Counted from the stretch's first letter, positions 21,985-30,609 are shown. The stretch: 33,547 nucleotides of DNA from an uncultured Eubacteriales bacterium (GCA_905205975.1 CAJLFQ010000021.1:1-33547), one strand, 5' to 3'. The notes: generated by a model from the letters alone, not told the origin. A program made the numbers and translations.

Positions 21985-22940
21985 TGCTGGGCACACTTGG
22001 CATCGACACCAGCAATTACACCACTTCTGCGGCGGTATATGCGCCGGAGCTGCCGCTTCCGATTTCCGTCGGCCGCCTGTTGGCAGTCGCAGCGGGCGGC
22101 CGCGGTCTGCGCCAAAGCGACGCGGTCTTTGCCCATGTAAAAAATCTGCCGGACATCGTTCCGGCGGCCATCAACCAGTTTGACGGGGCTCTTTCTGCGA
22201 TCGGCGTATCGGTTCGCCCACGTGATGCAGAGGGGTCCTATATGCCATGCTTTCTGGCAGGGCTGGCTGCGGCTTCGTCGGCAGCGAGCGTCCTGCATAT
22301 CCCGCTGTATGAGTTTTCTCACCAAGCCAATCATGTGGCCGCAGCTGCATACGGCGCCGGTGTGCCGGAACTGCTTGACCGGCCGTTTTTGGCATGGCAT
22401 TTGTCAGGCGGAACGAGCGAGCTGCTTTCTGTCCGCCCGGACAATGAACGGATCATCTGCTGCGAACGGATCGGTGGGACATCTGATTTGGCGGCAGGAC
22501 AGGCAATCGACCGTGCCGGTGTGCTGCTCGGCCTGCACTTCCCATGCGGAAAAGAATTGGATGCACTGTCGCTGCAAACGGAATCCACCATCCAGCCGGC
22601 TCGGTTATCGGTCAAGGGGCTTGAAATGAGCCTTTCCGGCTTGGAAAACCAAACACAGGCGTGGATCGCCAAAGGAGAAGCACCGGCAAAAATTGCCCGC
22701 TTTGTTTTGGAAACTGTACTCTCCAGCGTCACACGCGTAACGGAGCATGCGCTGGCTCAAACCGGCCCCATGCCGGTCCTGTGCGCGGGCGGCGTCATGT
22801 GCAACACCTTGATTCGAGCCCGGATGGAGCAGACGTTCGGCGCACATTTTGCTCCGGCGGCCTACTCGGCAGATAACGCCTCCGGCAGTGCTGTTCTGGC
22901 TTACCTGAAGCATGAACGCATGAAGGGGGGGCGCGTATGA
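21981..22940 (+). CDS. TsaD/Kae1-like protein (divergent paralogue)
   Basis: This 319-residue ASKHA protein resembles TsaD, which installs threonylcarbamoyl on tRNA. It has LGIDTSNYTTS (6-16) where TsaD has LGIETSCDET, metal-ligand HQANH (H114, H118), LSGGTSELL (141-149) where TsaD has VSGGHTEL, GTSDLAAGQAIDR, CAGGVMCN and a late ADNASG matching the third metal ligand region. Key positions differ, notably the His of SGGH. I therefore expect a paralogue beside a true TsaD elsewhere, as several Clostridia place such a gene between nusB and xseA. It overlaps both neighbours by four bases, so the three are tightly coupled. Its actual substrate is unknown. Confidence 0.82.
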   Translation: MMLGTLGIDTSNYTTSAAVYAPELPLPISVGRLLAVAAGGRGLRQSDAVFAHVKNLPDIVPAAINQFDGALSAIGVSVRPRDAEGSYMPCFLAGLAAASSAASVLHIPLYEFSHQANHVAAAAYGAGVPELLDRPFLAWHLSGGTSELLSVRPDNERIICCERIGGTSDLAAGQAIDRAGVLLGLHFPCGKELDALSLQTESTIQPARLSVKGLEMSLSGLENQTQAWIAKGEAPAKIARFVLETVLSSVTRVTEHALAQTGPMPVLCAGGVMCNTLIRARMEQTFGAHFAPAAYSADNASGSAVLAYLKHERMKGGRV

Positions 22941-24154
22941 CGGAACCGGAACGCGCCGTCATCACCGTTACCGAACTGAATGAATACATTAAATCCCTCC
23001 TTGACGGCGATGCAATCCTGAAAAAAATTGCCGTGAAGGGGGAGATTTCCAATTTCCGCCCGAATTCCTCCGGACACCTGTATTTTACACTGAAAGACGA
23101 GGGCGGCGCTGTTCGATGCGTGATGTTCCGTGCGCTGGCGCAAAAACTGAAGTTTACGCCGGAAAACGGCATGAAGGTCATCGCAGTCGGCGGCGTCTCA
23201 TCATTTGTCCGGGACGGGCAGTACCAGCTGTATTTGTCTGCGCTGACGCCGGATGGCATCGGCGACCTGTATGCGGCGTTTGAACAGCTGAAACGCCGCT
23301 TGGGTGCGGAGGGGCTCTTTGATCCTGCACGAAAAAAAGCAATTCCAAGGTACCCTCGCCTCATTGCCATTGTTACCTCGCCGACGGGCGCAGCCATACA
23401 GGATATGCTGCGCATTCTGAAAAAACGGTACCCGATTGCACGTGTTCTGGTTGTTCCCGTCAAAGTGCAGGGCGCCGGGGCAGCCGAGGAGATTGCCGGG
23501 GCGATTACATACCTGAATACCAAACGTTATATTGACGTCATTATCACGGGGCGCGGCGGCGGCTCAATCGAAGATTTGTGGTGCTTCAACGAAGAAGTTG
23601 TGGCGCGCGCCATTGCGGCGTCCCGCATCCCGGTTGTTTCGGCTGTCGGGCATGAGCCGGATGTTACGATTTCGGACTTCGCAGCCGATCTGCGTGCAGC
23701 GACGCCGTCGAATGCCGCGGAACTGGTGACGCCGGATGCCGCCGAGCTGACCCTGCGCTTGGAAGAACGCCGCACAGCACTGGCTCGAACCATGCTTGCA
23801 CGATTTGATTCAGCCCGCAAGCGCCTGAACGACATCGCCGGGAAACGTGTCTTTGCCTCACCGCTTGGCTATTTTGATGAAAAACGGATGATGCTGGACT
23901 ATTTGTCAGAACGCTTCCGCACCATTGCGGAGAAGCAGCTGACTGTTCAAAATCACCGTCTGGCGAATGCCGCAGCCCGGCTGGATGCGATGAGCCCGCT
24001 GAAGGTTCTGGGCCGCGGCTACGCCATTGCATTGGATGATTCGCAGACAGCCGTGCGCAGCGCAGAAACGCTTCACCCGGGGGACCGGCTCTGCGTGCGT
24101 TTTGCCGCGGGGTCTGCACAGTGCGAAGTACAGTCTGTTGATCTGCAATCGTGA
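22937..24154 (+). CDS. xseA: Exodeoxyribonuclease VII large subunit
   Basis: XseA is the catalytic subunit of ExoVII, which degrades single-stranded DNA from both ends. The 405-residue protein has the OB-fold N terminus (TVTELNEYIKSLL, VKGEISNF, GHLYFTLKDEGGAVRCVMF), then SPTGAAIQDM, TGRGGGSIEDLW, SAVGHEPDVTISDFAAD and ATPSNAAEL of the catalytic core, a coiled-coil stretch, and the closing LKVLGRGYAI. It overlaps the previous gene (ATGA). The usual small-subunit gene xseB does not follow; the next gene is a phosphofructokinase 69 bases on. Confidence 0.96.
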   Translation: MTEPERAVITVTELNEYIKSLLDGDAILKKIAVKGEISNFRPNSSGHLYFTLKDEGGAVRCVMFRALAQKLKFTPENGMKVIAVGGVSSFVRDGQYQLYLSALTPDGIGDLYAAFEQLKRRLGAEGLFDPARKKAIPRYPRLIAIVTSPTGAAIQDMLRILKKRYPIARVLVVPVKVQGAGAAEEIAGAITYLNTKRYIDVIITGRGGGSIEDLWCFNEEVVARAIAASRIPVVSAVGHEPDVTISDFAADLRAATPSNAAELVTPDAAELTLRLEERRTALARTMLARFDSARKRLNDIAGKRVFASPLGYFDEKRMMLDYLSERFRTIAEKQLTVQNHRLANAAARLDAMSPLKVLGRGYAIALDDSQTAVRSAETLHPGDRLCVRFAAGSAQCEVQSVDLQS

Positions 24155-24223
24155 TTGCCGACAGTGATTTTTGAATACAGCGTATGCAGAACAGCGGATC
24201 AAGCAGCTGAAAGGATCAAACCT

Positions 24224-25507
24224 ATGAATCGAAACGTTCTTATCGTCCAATCCGGCGGACCATCGCCGGTGATCAACGCCAGCCTTCAGGGCGTCATCGA
24301 GGCCTGTCTGGCATACCCGGATTCCTTCGGCCGCATTTACGCCGGATTTCATGGCGTCGAAGGTGTCCTGTGCGAACAGCTGCTGGACTTGTCTGCGCAA
24401 CCAAAATCGGAACTGAGGCTCCTGAAAACGACGCCGTCAGCCAGCGCGGCCGGCACCTGCCGTTATCGGCTTTCGGATGAGACTGATTCAGACCTTCGGC
24501 GGATTTTGGATGTTTTTCGCGCCCATGACATCGGCTATTTCTTCTGCATTGGCGGAAATGACTCCATGGACACGGCAAATCGGGTTGACCGGTTTGCGGC
24601 GCAGAACGGATATCCGCTGATTGTAACCGGCATCCCCAAAACAATTGATAACGACGTCGGCGACGAAGCATTCCAAATGCTCGACCACACGCCGGGCTAC
24701 GGCAGCTGCGCGCGCTATTGGGCGCTCAATATGCAGAATGCAGAAGAAGAAAACCGCGCCATGTATCCGTCCGAATGCGTCTCTGTCTATCAGGCAATGG
24801 GGCGCCGGGCTGGGTTCATCACCGCTGCGGCTCGTTTGGGCGATCCGGAAAGACAGTTTCCCATGCTGCTGTTTTTTGCCGAAACCGGCGTAGGCTTGGA
24901 GGCGCTGAGTGAGCGCGTTAACGCTGTGCTGAAGCGTGAAAAGCGCTGTATTGTTGTCGTCAACGAAGGAATGGATATCGGCGAATCTGGCGCGCGCCAC
25001 GACGCATTCGGACACATCGAATACGGAGCGTCAGGGCTGACGGCCATGCAGGCGGCTGTATCGTATCTGAACGGACACCATCTTTGTGCCCGCGGTCAGG
25101 CGACCGGTCAGATTCCGGGCGTGATGCAGCGATCGTGTTCACTCTTTCTCTCTGAAACGGACGTCAAAGAAGCCTATGAAGTCGCCGTCAGCGCGGTTCA
25201 GACCGCCCAAAAACAGCGCAGCGGCCTGATGGCAACCATCTGCCGGGCGAAAACAGATGCATATCAAGCTGTTTACGGCACGGTGCCGCTTGAAGTCGTC
25301 GCCAACAGTGAACGCTTCCTGCCCAAAACATGGATTACGGCCGATGGCACAGACGTTACCGATGATTTCGTCCGCTATGCCAGACCACTCATCGGCGAAC
25401 GGCCAGTCGAAATTCCTTTTGAAAACGGCCTCCAGCGCTTTGCCCGGCTTGAGAAGCGGTTTGTCGAGCAGAAGCTGAAGCCATATTGTCCGGTTCATTT
25501 CCGGTAA
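24224..25507 (+). CDS. 6-phosphofructokinase, pyrophosphate-dependent type
   Basis: This enzyme phosphorylates fructose 6-phosphate to the 1,6-bisphosphate. The 427-residue protein has GGPSPVINA (11-19), CIGGNDSMDTANR (108-120), GIPKTIDND (136-144) and YQAMGRRAGF. Where ATP enzymes read GGDGS and PGTIDND, this one has Asp113 in place of Gly and Lys139 in place of Gly. Both are the hallmarks of PPi-dependent enzymes, which makes the step reversible and ATP-sparing. ATG 24224 has AAAGGA eight bases upstream; the longer frame from 24155 adds unrelated residues. It lies in the xseA unit and 31 bases before an SGNH hydrolase. Confidence 0.9.
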   Translation: MNRNVLIVQSGGPSPVINASLQGVIEACLAYPDSFGRIYAGFHGVEGVLCEQLLDLSAQPKSELRLLKTTPSASAAGTCRYRLSDETDSDLRRILDVFRAHDIGYFFCIGGNDSMDTANRVDRFAAQNGYPLIVTGIPKTIDNDVGDEAFQMLDHTPGYGSCARYWALNMQNAEEENRAMYPSECVSVYQAMGRRAGFITAAARLGDPERQFPMLLFFAETGVGLEALSERVNAVLKREKRCIVVVNEGMDIGESGARHDAFGHIEYGASGLTAMQAAVSYLNGHHLCARGQATGQIPGVMQRSCSLFLSETDVKEAYEVAVSAVQTAQKQRSGLMATICRAKTDAYQAVYGTVPLEVVANSERFLPKTWITADGTDVTDDFVRYARPLIGERPVEIPFENGLQRFARLEKRFVEQKLKPYCPVHFR

Positions 25508-25538
25508 AATTCAGAGATTTTCTACGAGGGGTGTCAAA

Positions 25539-26603
25539 ATGGAACACAAAATGGAAGAAACAGTTGACCTGAATCAGGCGCTCAAACCCGTCTGGCAGGA
25601 CGGCGGAACCGCATGGTGCGAATCGGTTGTCCCGATCGCAGATGCGAACGGGGAAGTTTGGATCCCGCTGTATTACCATGCAGAAGAGATCATTTCCCTG
25701 CAAAACGCAGAATTGCGGACGACCTATGTCCCCGGCAAAGATTACTGCCTTGAAAACGGCGGGATCCGCATACTGCCCGGTTCATCCATTCGTCCGCTGA
25801 CGATGGCGGAATGCTATCCGGCAGCAAAAGGCGAGCGCACATTTGACGGGCGAAACGGCATTCCATACATTCTCTTCAGCGAAGGCACTTTTTTTCATCA
25901 GCATCAGCTTGCAGTGACATACCGCCACAGCGACGGCTGGCGGGGCAGCGTGCCGCAAAATGATTCGGCACATGTGCCGCTGTTGACGAAGCGACTGAAA
26001 GAAAAAGAAGCGTTTCGTCTGCTGATTTATGGGGATTCCATCACCGCAGGCGGGAACGCGAGCGGCTTCACCGGCATTGCGCCGTACCTGCCGCGCTTCG
26101 GCGAACTGTATGCCGAAAATCTAATGCGCCTCTACGGCGTGCAGATTGATGTCGTCAATACCGCGGTCGGCGGAATGACGGCAGAATGGGGCGCCGAAAA
26201 TGCCAAGGAACGTGCAGCCGCCTATCAGCCGGATCTTGTGATCCTTGGCTTCGGCATGAATGACGGCAGCGGCCGGCGTCCGCCGGAAGAATTTGCAGCG
26301 CTGACACAGTCCATCATGGCGGATGTCCGTGCGAAAAAACCGGAAGCGGAATTCCTGCTGGTTTCGTCCATCTGCCCCAACCGTGAAGCCTGTCTCTACG
26401 GCAACCAGGAAGACTATCCGGCGGCTCTGGCGGCGCTCTGCGGAAACGGTACGGTGCTGGCAAACGTGACAGCTGTCCATCAGGAACTGCTGAAACGGAA
26501 ACGCTATATGGACATGACCGGCAACAATGTCAACCACCCGAATGATTACCTCCATCGCATCTACGCGCAGGTGCTGATGGCGTTGACGGCGCCGCAGCTG
26601 TAA
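25539..26603 (+). CDS. SGNH/GDSL hydrolase with N-terminal beta domain
   Basis: The 354-residue protein has no signal peptide. After an N-terminal domain of about 150 residues, probably a beta sandwich, it shows the SGNH blocks: YGDSITAGG with nucleophile S167, VGGM with G211-212, GFGMND with N241, and NNVNHPND with the catalytic H333. The usual DxxH reads NxxH, as in related clostridial esterases, so the acid may come from elsewhere. The family contains carbohydrate esterases that remove acetyl groups from polysaccharides or oligosaccharides; a cytoplasmic form would act on imported sugars. It is the last gene before the terminator at 26626. Confidence 0.9.
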   Translation: MEHKMEETVDLNQALKPVWQDGGTAWCESVVPIADANGEVWIPLYYHAEEIISLQNAELRTTYVPGKDYCLENGGIRILPGSSIRPLTMAECYPAAKGERTFDGRNGIPYILFSEGTFFHQHQLAVTYRHSDGWRGSVPQNDSAHVPLLTKRLKEKEAFRLLIYGDSITAGGNASGFTGIAPYLPRFGELYAENLMRLYGVQIDVVNTAVGGMTAEWGAENAKERAAAYQPDLVILGFGMNDGSGRRPPEEFAALTQSIMADVRAKKPEAEFLLVSSICPNREACLYGNQEDYPAALAALCGNGTVLANVTAVHQELLKRKRYMDMTGNNVNHPNDYLHRIYAQVLMALTAPQL

Positions 26604-26625
26604 TTAGAAAAGAAAAAGCCTGAGC

Positions 26626-26659
26626 AGCCGTGCTTCATTCTGAAGTACGGCTGTTTTTC
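26626..26659 (+). terminator. Rho-independent terminator after the SGNH hydrolase
   Basis: A 13-base stem (26626-26638 with 26642-26654, one G-U) with a three-base loop runs into TTTTT (26655-26659). It ends the unit that began at 20576. Confidence 0.93.
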
Positions 26660-26743
26660 GCAGTCAGACGGCCATATCTTGAAAATGAATGCCTCGAAAA
26701 CGATAGGGATTATCAGAATCTACTTTCCTTTTCAGGGCATTTA

Positions 26744-26752
26744 TGGTATAAT
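26744..26752 (+). promoter_or_regulatory. Extended -10 promoter of the amidohydrolase-SIS-PfkB operon
   Basis: TGGTATAAT gives an extended -10 with perfect hexamer (26747-26752); the -35 region (TTTCCT) is weak. The 143-base leader that follows contains a short imperfect hairpin (about 26838-26869) and no recognised riboswitch. Confidence 0.65.
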
Positions 26753-26895
26753 AACAATAGGTTTTTAGGCGGTGATTTCGCAACAGCAAGACTGAACGAT
26801 CTAAGATGCAAACGGCGTCTTCACCCGCCCGACAATCGCCGGGAAAGCCTGTGTATCACGCTTTTCCCGAAAACCATGAAATGGGGGGATTCATC

Positions 26896-27930
26896 ATGCA
26901 GTTAGAAGAATATACACCGATCAGCGAATTGGTCGTTCATGAAACAGATGTCAAGCATTCGCGCTTCCCGGTCATCGATTCGCATTCTCACTGGGGCAAA
27001 CTGCTTCTGGGTGACAACTATAACGCCGCTTATGATACCACTGCTGTCTGCGAGGCGCTGAAATCAGTCGGCCTGAAGGGGATCGTCAACGTCGACGGCT
27101 TCTGGGGCGATGAACTGGATAAAATGCTGGCCAAAACAGAGGAGTCCAACGGCTTCATCCGGACGTTTTCCAGCGTAGATGTCACGCGGGCTGGCGAACG
27201 TGATTTTGAAACGCTCGTCTACCGGACCATCCGGAATGCCAAAGCGAAGGGCGTTTCCGGTCTGAAATTCTGGAAAGTCATCGGATTGCTGTATCGTTAC
27301 CCGGATGGCCGCTTTATCCGGCCGGACGATGAACGTCTGTCCTGCATTTGGCAGTGCGCAGCAGAAGAAGGGCTCCCGGTGCTGTTCCACATCGCCGATC
27401 CGGTCGCCTTCTTTAAGACGATTGACGCCTCCAATGAACGCTATGAAGAGCTGAATGCGCATCCGGATTGGGCATTCAACGCGCCGGAGCTTTACAGCTT
27501 CCATCAGCTGATGGAAATGCAGTACCGCATGGTTCAATCCAACCCGAAAACGACGTTTATTCTGGCACATGTTGCGGGCTTCTCCGAAAATCTGGCCGCC
27601 GTCAGCAAATGGCTGGACGAATTGCCGAATATGTATGTTGACATCGCAGAACGCATTTCTGAGCTGGGCCGTCAACCGTATACGTCGCGCCGCTTCTTTG
27701 AAAAGTATGCCGACCGGATTCTCTTCGGCACCGATATGACGCCGACGACGGATATGACCCGCCACCTGATCTACTTCCGCTTCCTCGAAACGCAGGATGA
27801 ATACTTCCGCTATGATGCAACACCCAACGGAAAACAGGGCAGATGGCGTATTTATGGCATCGACCTGCCGGATGACGTGCTGGAAAAGATTTATACCAAA
27901 AACATCGAAAAACTCATTGGCCAGTGGTAA
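26896..27930 (+). CDS. Amidohydrolase-2 family metal-dependent hydrolase
   Basis: The 344-residue protein belongs to the TIM-barrel amidohydrolase-2 family (PF04909 type). Visible metal and active-site segments are VIDSHSHWG (HxH on strand 1), LPVLFHIADP, TFILAHVAGF and DRILFGTDM near the C terminus. Members hydrolyse or decarboxylate diverse compounds, including lactones and aromatic acids, so the substrate cannot be deduced. ATG 26896 is chosen because GGGGGG stands seven bases upstream; the frame upstream to 26806 has no ribosome site. It is first of three closely spaced genes (27 and 23 bases between them) with a SIS isomerase and a sugar kinase, pointing to a sugar or glycoconjugate catabolic step. 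Confidence 0.87.
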   Translation: MQLEEYTPISELVVHETDVKHSRFPVIDSHSHWGKLLLGDNYNAAYDTTAVCEALKSVGLKGIVNVDGFWGDELDKMLAKTEESNGFIRTFSSVDVTRAGERDFETLVYRTIRNAKAKGVSGLKFWKVIGLLYRYPDGRFIRPDDERLSCIWQCAAEEGLPVLFHIADPVAFFKTIDASNERYEELNAHPDWAFNAPELYSFHQLMEMQYRMVQSNPKTTFILAHVAGFSENLAAVSKWLDELPNMYVDIAERISELGRQPYTSRRFFEKYADRILFGTDMTPTTDMTRHLIYFRFLETQDEYFRYDATPNGKQGRWRIYGIDLPDDVLEKIYTKNIEKLIGQW

Positions 27931-27957
27931 AATAAAGAAAGTTGTGAGGTACAAAAC

Positions 27958-28992
27958 ATGAGCAAAACATATGACGAACTGAAAGGTCAGTTTTCTGCCC
28001 TGAAGGAAACTGCCGTTTACATCCGGAACCGCATCAACGTGCTGAACCGCTTCCTGGAAGAAAAACCGTATCAGACGGTCGCATTCCTCGGCTGTGGCTC
28101 CAGCTTTTCCGTTTCCAAATCGCTGGAAGCGATTTACCGCAACCTGTCCGGGAAATCTTCCCTGAGCCTTGCAGCCGGCGATTTGATGCTGCATACCGAA
28201 AACTATAAAACCATCCTGGAAAACGCTGTCATTGTTGCGGTAACCCGCTCCGGCAGCACCAGCGAAGTGCTGAAAGCCATTGAAGCGATCAAGGCGCTTG
28301 TCCCGGTCCGCGTGATCACACTGACCTGCGTGGAGGGCGCGCCGATCGTTGAACTCTCCGATGTGACCTTTAATATGCCGTGGGCGTTTGACGCCAGCGT
28401 CTGCCAGACGCGGACGGTTTCAAACCTCTATCTGGCCGGTGCCATTCTGGCAGCGGGCATTGCGAAACGCAATGATGTCATCGAAGCCGCAGAAGAAACC
28501 ATCGCGCAGCTGGAAGCCTATGCCGCGCGCATCGAGCCGCTTTTCCTCCAGCTCGCCAAAGAAAAATGGGACAATGCAGTTGTCCTTGCAGACGGTGAAA
28601 TCGGCGGGATCGCAGAAGAAGGGGCACTGGCATTCAAAGAAATCTGCCAGCTCCCGTCCAACTACTATGGGCTGCTGGACAGCCGCCATGGCCCGATGGT
28701 CATGATTGGCAAAACGACGCTGGTCATCGCCAGCATCGGCGGCGCAGGCGAGCAGGAATGCAAACTGGTTGCAGACGTTGCCAAAAAATATGCGACTATC
28801 GTGACCTTCTCGGATGAACCGAAAGATCTCCCGAAGGTTTATGCCAACATTTCCTTTGGCCGTCCGCTGGATCTGATCGGCCGCGGCTTGGCGCTGATTG
28901 TGATCTGCCAGCTTGCCTCGTACTATAAGGCGCTGGTTCGCGGCGTGAACCCGGATGCACCGACCGGTCTGGACGCTTGGATCAAACTGTAA
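27958..28992 (+). CDS. SIS-domain sugar isomerase/deglycase (GlmS-isomerase-like)
   Basis: The 344-residue protein has two SIS domains. The first has FLGCGSSF (43-50) and VTRSGSTSE (95-103) for sugar-phosphate binding. The second has EGALAFKEI and SRHGPMVMI, in which E228 and H244 match in identity and 16-residue spacing the catalytic Glu and His of the GlmS isomerase domain; E221 (EGAL) also matches. No glutaminase domain is present. Relatives include AgaS-type amino-sugar isomerase/deaminases and the FrlB/FraB deglycases that split phosphorylated Amadori compounds. The adjacent PfkB kinase is the partner expected for either. Strong family call, open substrate. Confidence 0.9.
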   Translation: MSKTYDELKGQFSALKETAVYIRNRINVLNRFLEEKPYQTVAFLGCGSSFSVSKSLEAIYRNLSGKSSLSLAAGDLMLHTENYKTILENAVIVAVTRSGSTSEVLKAIEAIKALVPVRVITLTCVEGAPIVELSDVTFNMPWAFDASVCQTRTVSNLYLAGAILAAGIAKRNDVIEAAEETIAQLEAYAARIEPLFLQLAKEKWDNAVVLADGEIGGIAEEGALAFKEICQLPSNYYGLLDSRHGPMVMIGKTTLVIASIGGAGEQECKLVADVAKKYATIVTFSDEPKDLPKVYANISFGRPLDLIGRGLALIVICQLASYYKALVRGVNPDAPTGLDAWIKL

Positions 28993-29015
28993 GCGGCTGA
29001 AACGGTAGTGACACG

Positions 29016-29957
29016 ATGAAACAATTTGACGTGCTTGCGATCGGCGAACTTAACGTCGACCTTATTTTGACAGGCATGAGCTCGCTGCCGATTCCCGGCA
29101 GGGAACTCATTGCCGAAACCTGTACGCTGACCATGGGCAGCTCTACGGCAATCTGCGCAGCCGGTATGGCCGGGCTGGGTCTCCGGACGGCGTTTGCAGG
29201 GAAAGTCGGTCAGGATGGCTATGGTCAGCTGGCTTCAGACACACTCGCATCCTATGGCGTGGATTTGAGCCATTTGATTGTCGATCCGGCCATTCAGACC
29301 GGTATCACGGTTTCCATGTCCGCCAAAGACAACAGCGATCGAGCGATGGTTACCTATCTGGGCGCCATCAACGCGCTCCGCGCAGAAGAGATTTCACCGG
29401 CGTTGTTTGAGAAAACGCGTCACATCCATGTCGGTTCGTTCTTCCTGCAAAGCGCACTGCGCCCCGGTCTTGCAGACCTTTTCCGCGCGGCTCACCGCGC
29501 CGGCGTCACGACATCGCTGGACGCAGGCTGGGATGATACCGGCGTCTGGGACTATGGCCTGCATGATGTTTTGAAAGAAACAGATGTGTTTTTGCCGAAT
29601 GAGCTGGAAGCGGCAGCCATCACCGGGAAAAAGGATGTAGCGGAAGCGGCAAAAACGCTTTCAGAATGGTGCAGGATCTGTACGGTGAAATGCGGCGGCG
29701 ACGGTGCCGTATCGGCATCCGCCGGACAGGTTTACCGGGCTGCAACCTATGCGGCGCCGGTTCGGGATACCACGGGTGCGGGTGACTCGTTTAACGCCGG
29801 ATTCCTGTACGCTTTCTTGGCAGGCAAATCCATAGAAGAAGCACTCTGCTACGGAAATGCCTGCGGCTCCCTGAGCGTTGCCCGCCTTGGCGGCGCCTCT
29901 TCCTGCCCGAAGCTGCACGAAGCAGAAGCCGTGATCCGAAACGGACGGGTTGAATAA
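29016..29957 (+). CDS. PfkB-family carbohydrate kinase
   Basis: The ribokinase-like protein of 313 residues begins DVLAIGELNVDLILTG, has the GSSTAICAAGMAGLG dinucleotide-like turn (41-55) and KVGQDGYG (63-70), and ends with the diagnostic PfkB signature DTTGAGDSFNAGF (251-263), in which D257 is the catalytic base. It phosphorylates a sugar or nucleoside hydroxyl using ATP. It follows the SIS gene by 23 bases. A kinase plus SIS deglycase pair is the core of fructoselysine and fructose-asparagine catabolism, but also of aminosugar pathways; the length is larger than E. coli FrlD. Confidence 0.92.
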   Translation: MKQFDVLAIGELNVDLILTGMSSLPIPGRELIAETCTLTMGSSTAICAAGMAGLGLRTAFAGKVGQDGYGQLASDTLASYGVDLSHLIVDPAIQTGITVSMSAKDNSDRAMVTYLGAINALRAEEISPALFEKTRHIHVGSFFLQSALRPGLADLFRAAHRAGVTTSLDAGWDDTGVWDYGLHDVLKETDVFLPNELEAAAITGKKDVAEAAKTLSEWCRICTVKCGGDGAVSASAGQVYRAATYAAPVRDTTGAGDSFNAGFLYAFLAGKSIEEALCYGNACGSLSVARLGGASSCPKLHEAEAVIRNGRVE

Positions 29958-29976
29958 CCTTTTGATGATTTCATTG

Positions 29977-30012
29977 AACTGGCGGCGTATTTTCAGAAAT
30001 GCGCCGCCAGTT
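29977..30012. terminator. Hairpin at converging gene ends
   Basis: An 11-base perfect stem (29977-29987 with 30002-30012) with a 14-base loop overlaps the last codons of the MecA-like gene, 19 bases past the PfkB stop. Neither side has a U-tract, so terminator activity is uncertain. Confidence 0.4.
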
Positions 30013-30490
30013 CCCGAAATGCAGAAGGGGCAGACAAAAGCTGGCCATGCTCGTGCAGATAAATGCTGAACTGTTCCGGGTGCGGCATTTCATCCGCGAA
30101 TTCAGCCAGATGGCCGATGCTGGCGGCATATGGCGCCGTGAGAAACAGATAGAGCTTTCCCTGCAAGGCATAGAGCTCCGAATGCTCAGAACCCTTGAGG
30201 CTGCTCTTGACGGAACGTACGGCGTCCATCAGATCATCGCTGTTGGCAAACCGATAGATCAAACAGCTGCGGCTTTCGCTCCCGGCAGTCACAAATAGAA
30301 TGCCGCGCTCTTCCTTTTGAAAAAACTCAACGGTAAGCTGATCGCCGGGCAAATCAATGCCCGCCACTTTCAGGATTTTCTTTACGGTGTCATGCTGCTT
30401 TTGTGTGTCCTCGATCCCGGCCAGCAGAATGAAATCAGATGCCTCCAGAAAGATCACGGCACTGTTTCTGCCAAGCAGAAGTTTTCGCAT
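29993..30490 (-). CDS. mecA: MecA-like adaptor protein
   Basis: The 165-residue protein resembles MecA, which presents substrates to the ClpC unfoldase. The C-terminal half is most telling: YRFANSDDLMDAVRSVKSS, ELYALQGKLYLFLTAP, LAEFADEMPHPEQFSIYLHEHGQLLSAPSAF, matching the MecA C-terminal domain (strand with KYYL, then a final LxEHG motif). The N terminus is short, and the linker lacks the usual acidic run. Starts at ATG 30502 and at TTG 30535 are possible; AGAGG is 12 bases before ATG 30490 and directly abuts 30502, so 30490 is preferred. It is transcribed divergently from the PrsA-like gene, a second protein-quality-control function. Confidence 0.78.
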   Translation of the reverse strand: MRKLLLGRNSAVIFLEASDFILLAGIEDTQKQHDTVKKILKVAGIDLPGDQLTVEFFQKEERGILFVTAGSESRSCLIYRFANSDDLMDAVRSVKSSLKGSEHSELYALQGKLYLFLTAPYAASIGHLAEFADEMPHPEQFSIYLHEHGQLLSAPSAFRELAAHF

Positions 30491-30603
30491 GGATAAAACC
30501 ATCCTCTCATTTTTTGATTGTTCTGCCGTTTTCAAACCGGTTCATCAGCGGATGCGCATACAAAAAGCGGCGATCAATCAACTATATGAAAACGGACAAG
30601 ATG

Positions 30604-30609
30604 ATTATA
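30604..30609 (-). promoter_or_regulatory. Possible -10 for the MecA-like gene
   Basis: A perfect TATAAT on the minus strand lies about 115 bases upstream of the start, but no clear -35 is seen at 16-18 bases. Supported only by position and the -10. Confidence 0.4.

Noticed and set aside
26753..26895. Possible riboswitch in the leader of the amidohydrolase operon
   Set aside because: Only one short imperfect hairpin is visible and none of the conserved cores I can recognise is present; a covariance-model search would be needed to support it.
27064..28194. Long minus-strand open frame spanning the amidohydrolase/SIS junction
   Set aside because: Antisense shadow across two recognisable plus-strand genes, with no ribosome site or family motif.
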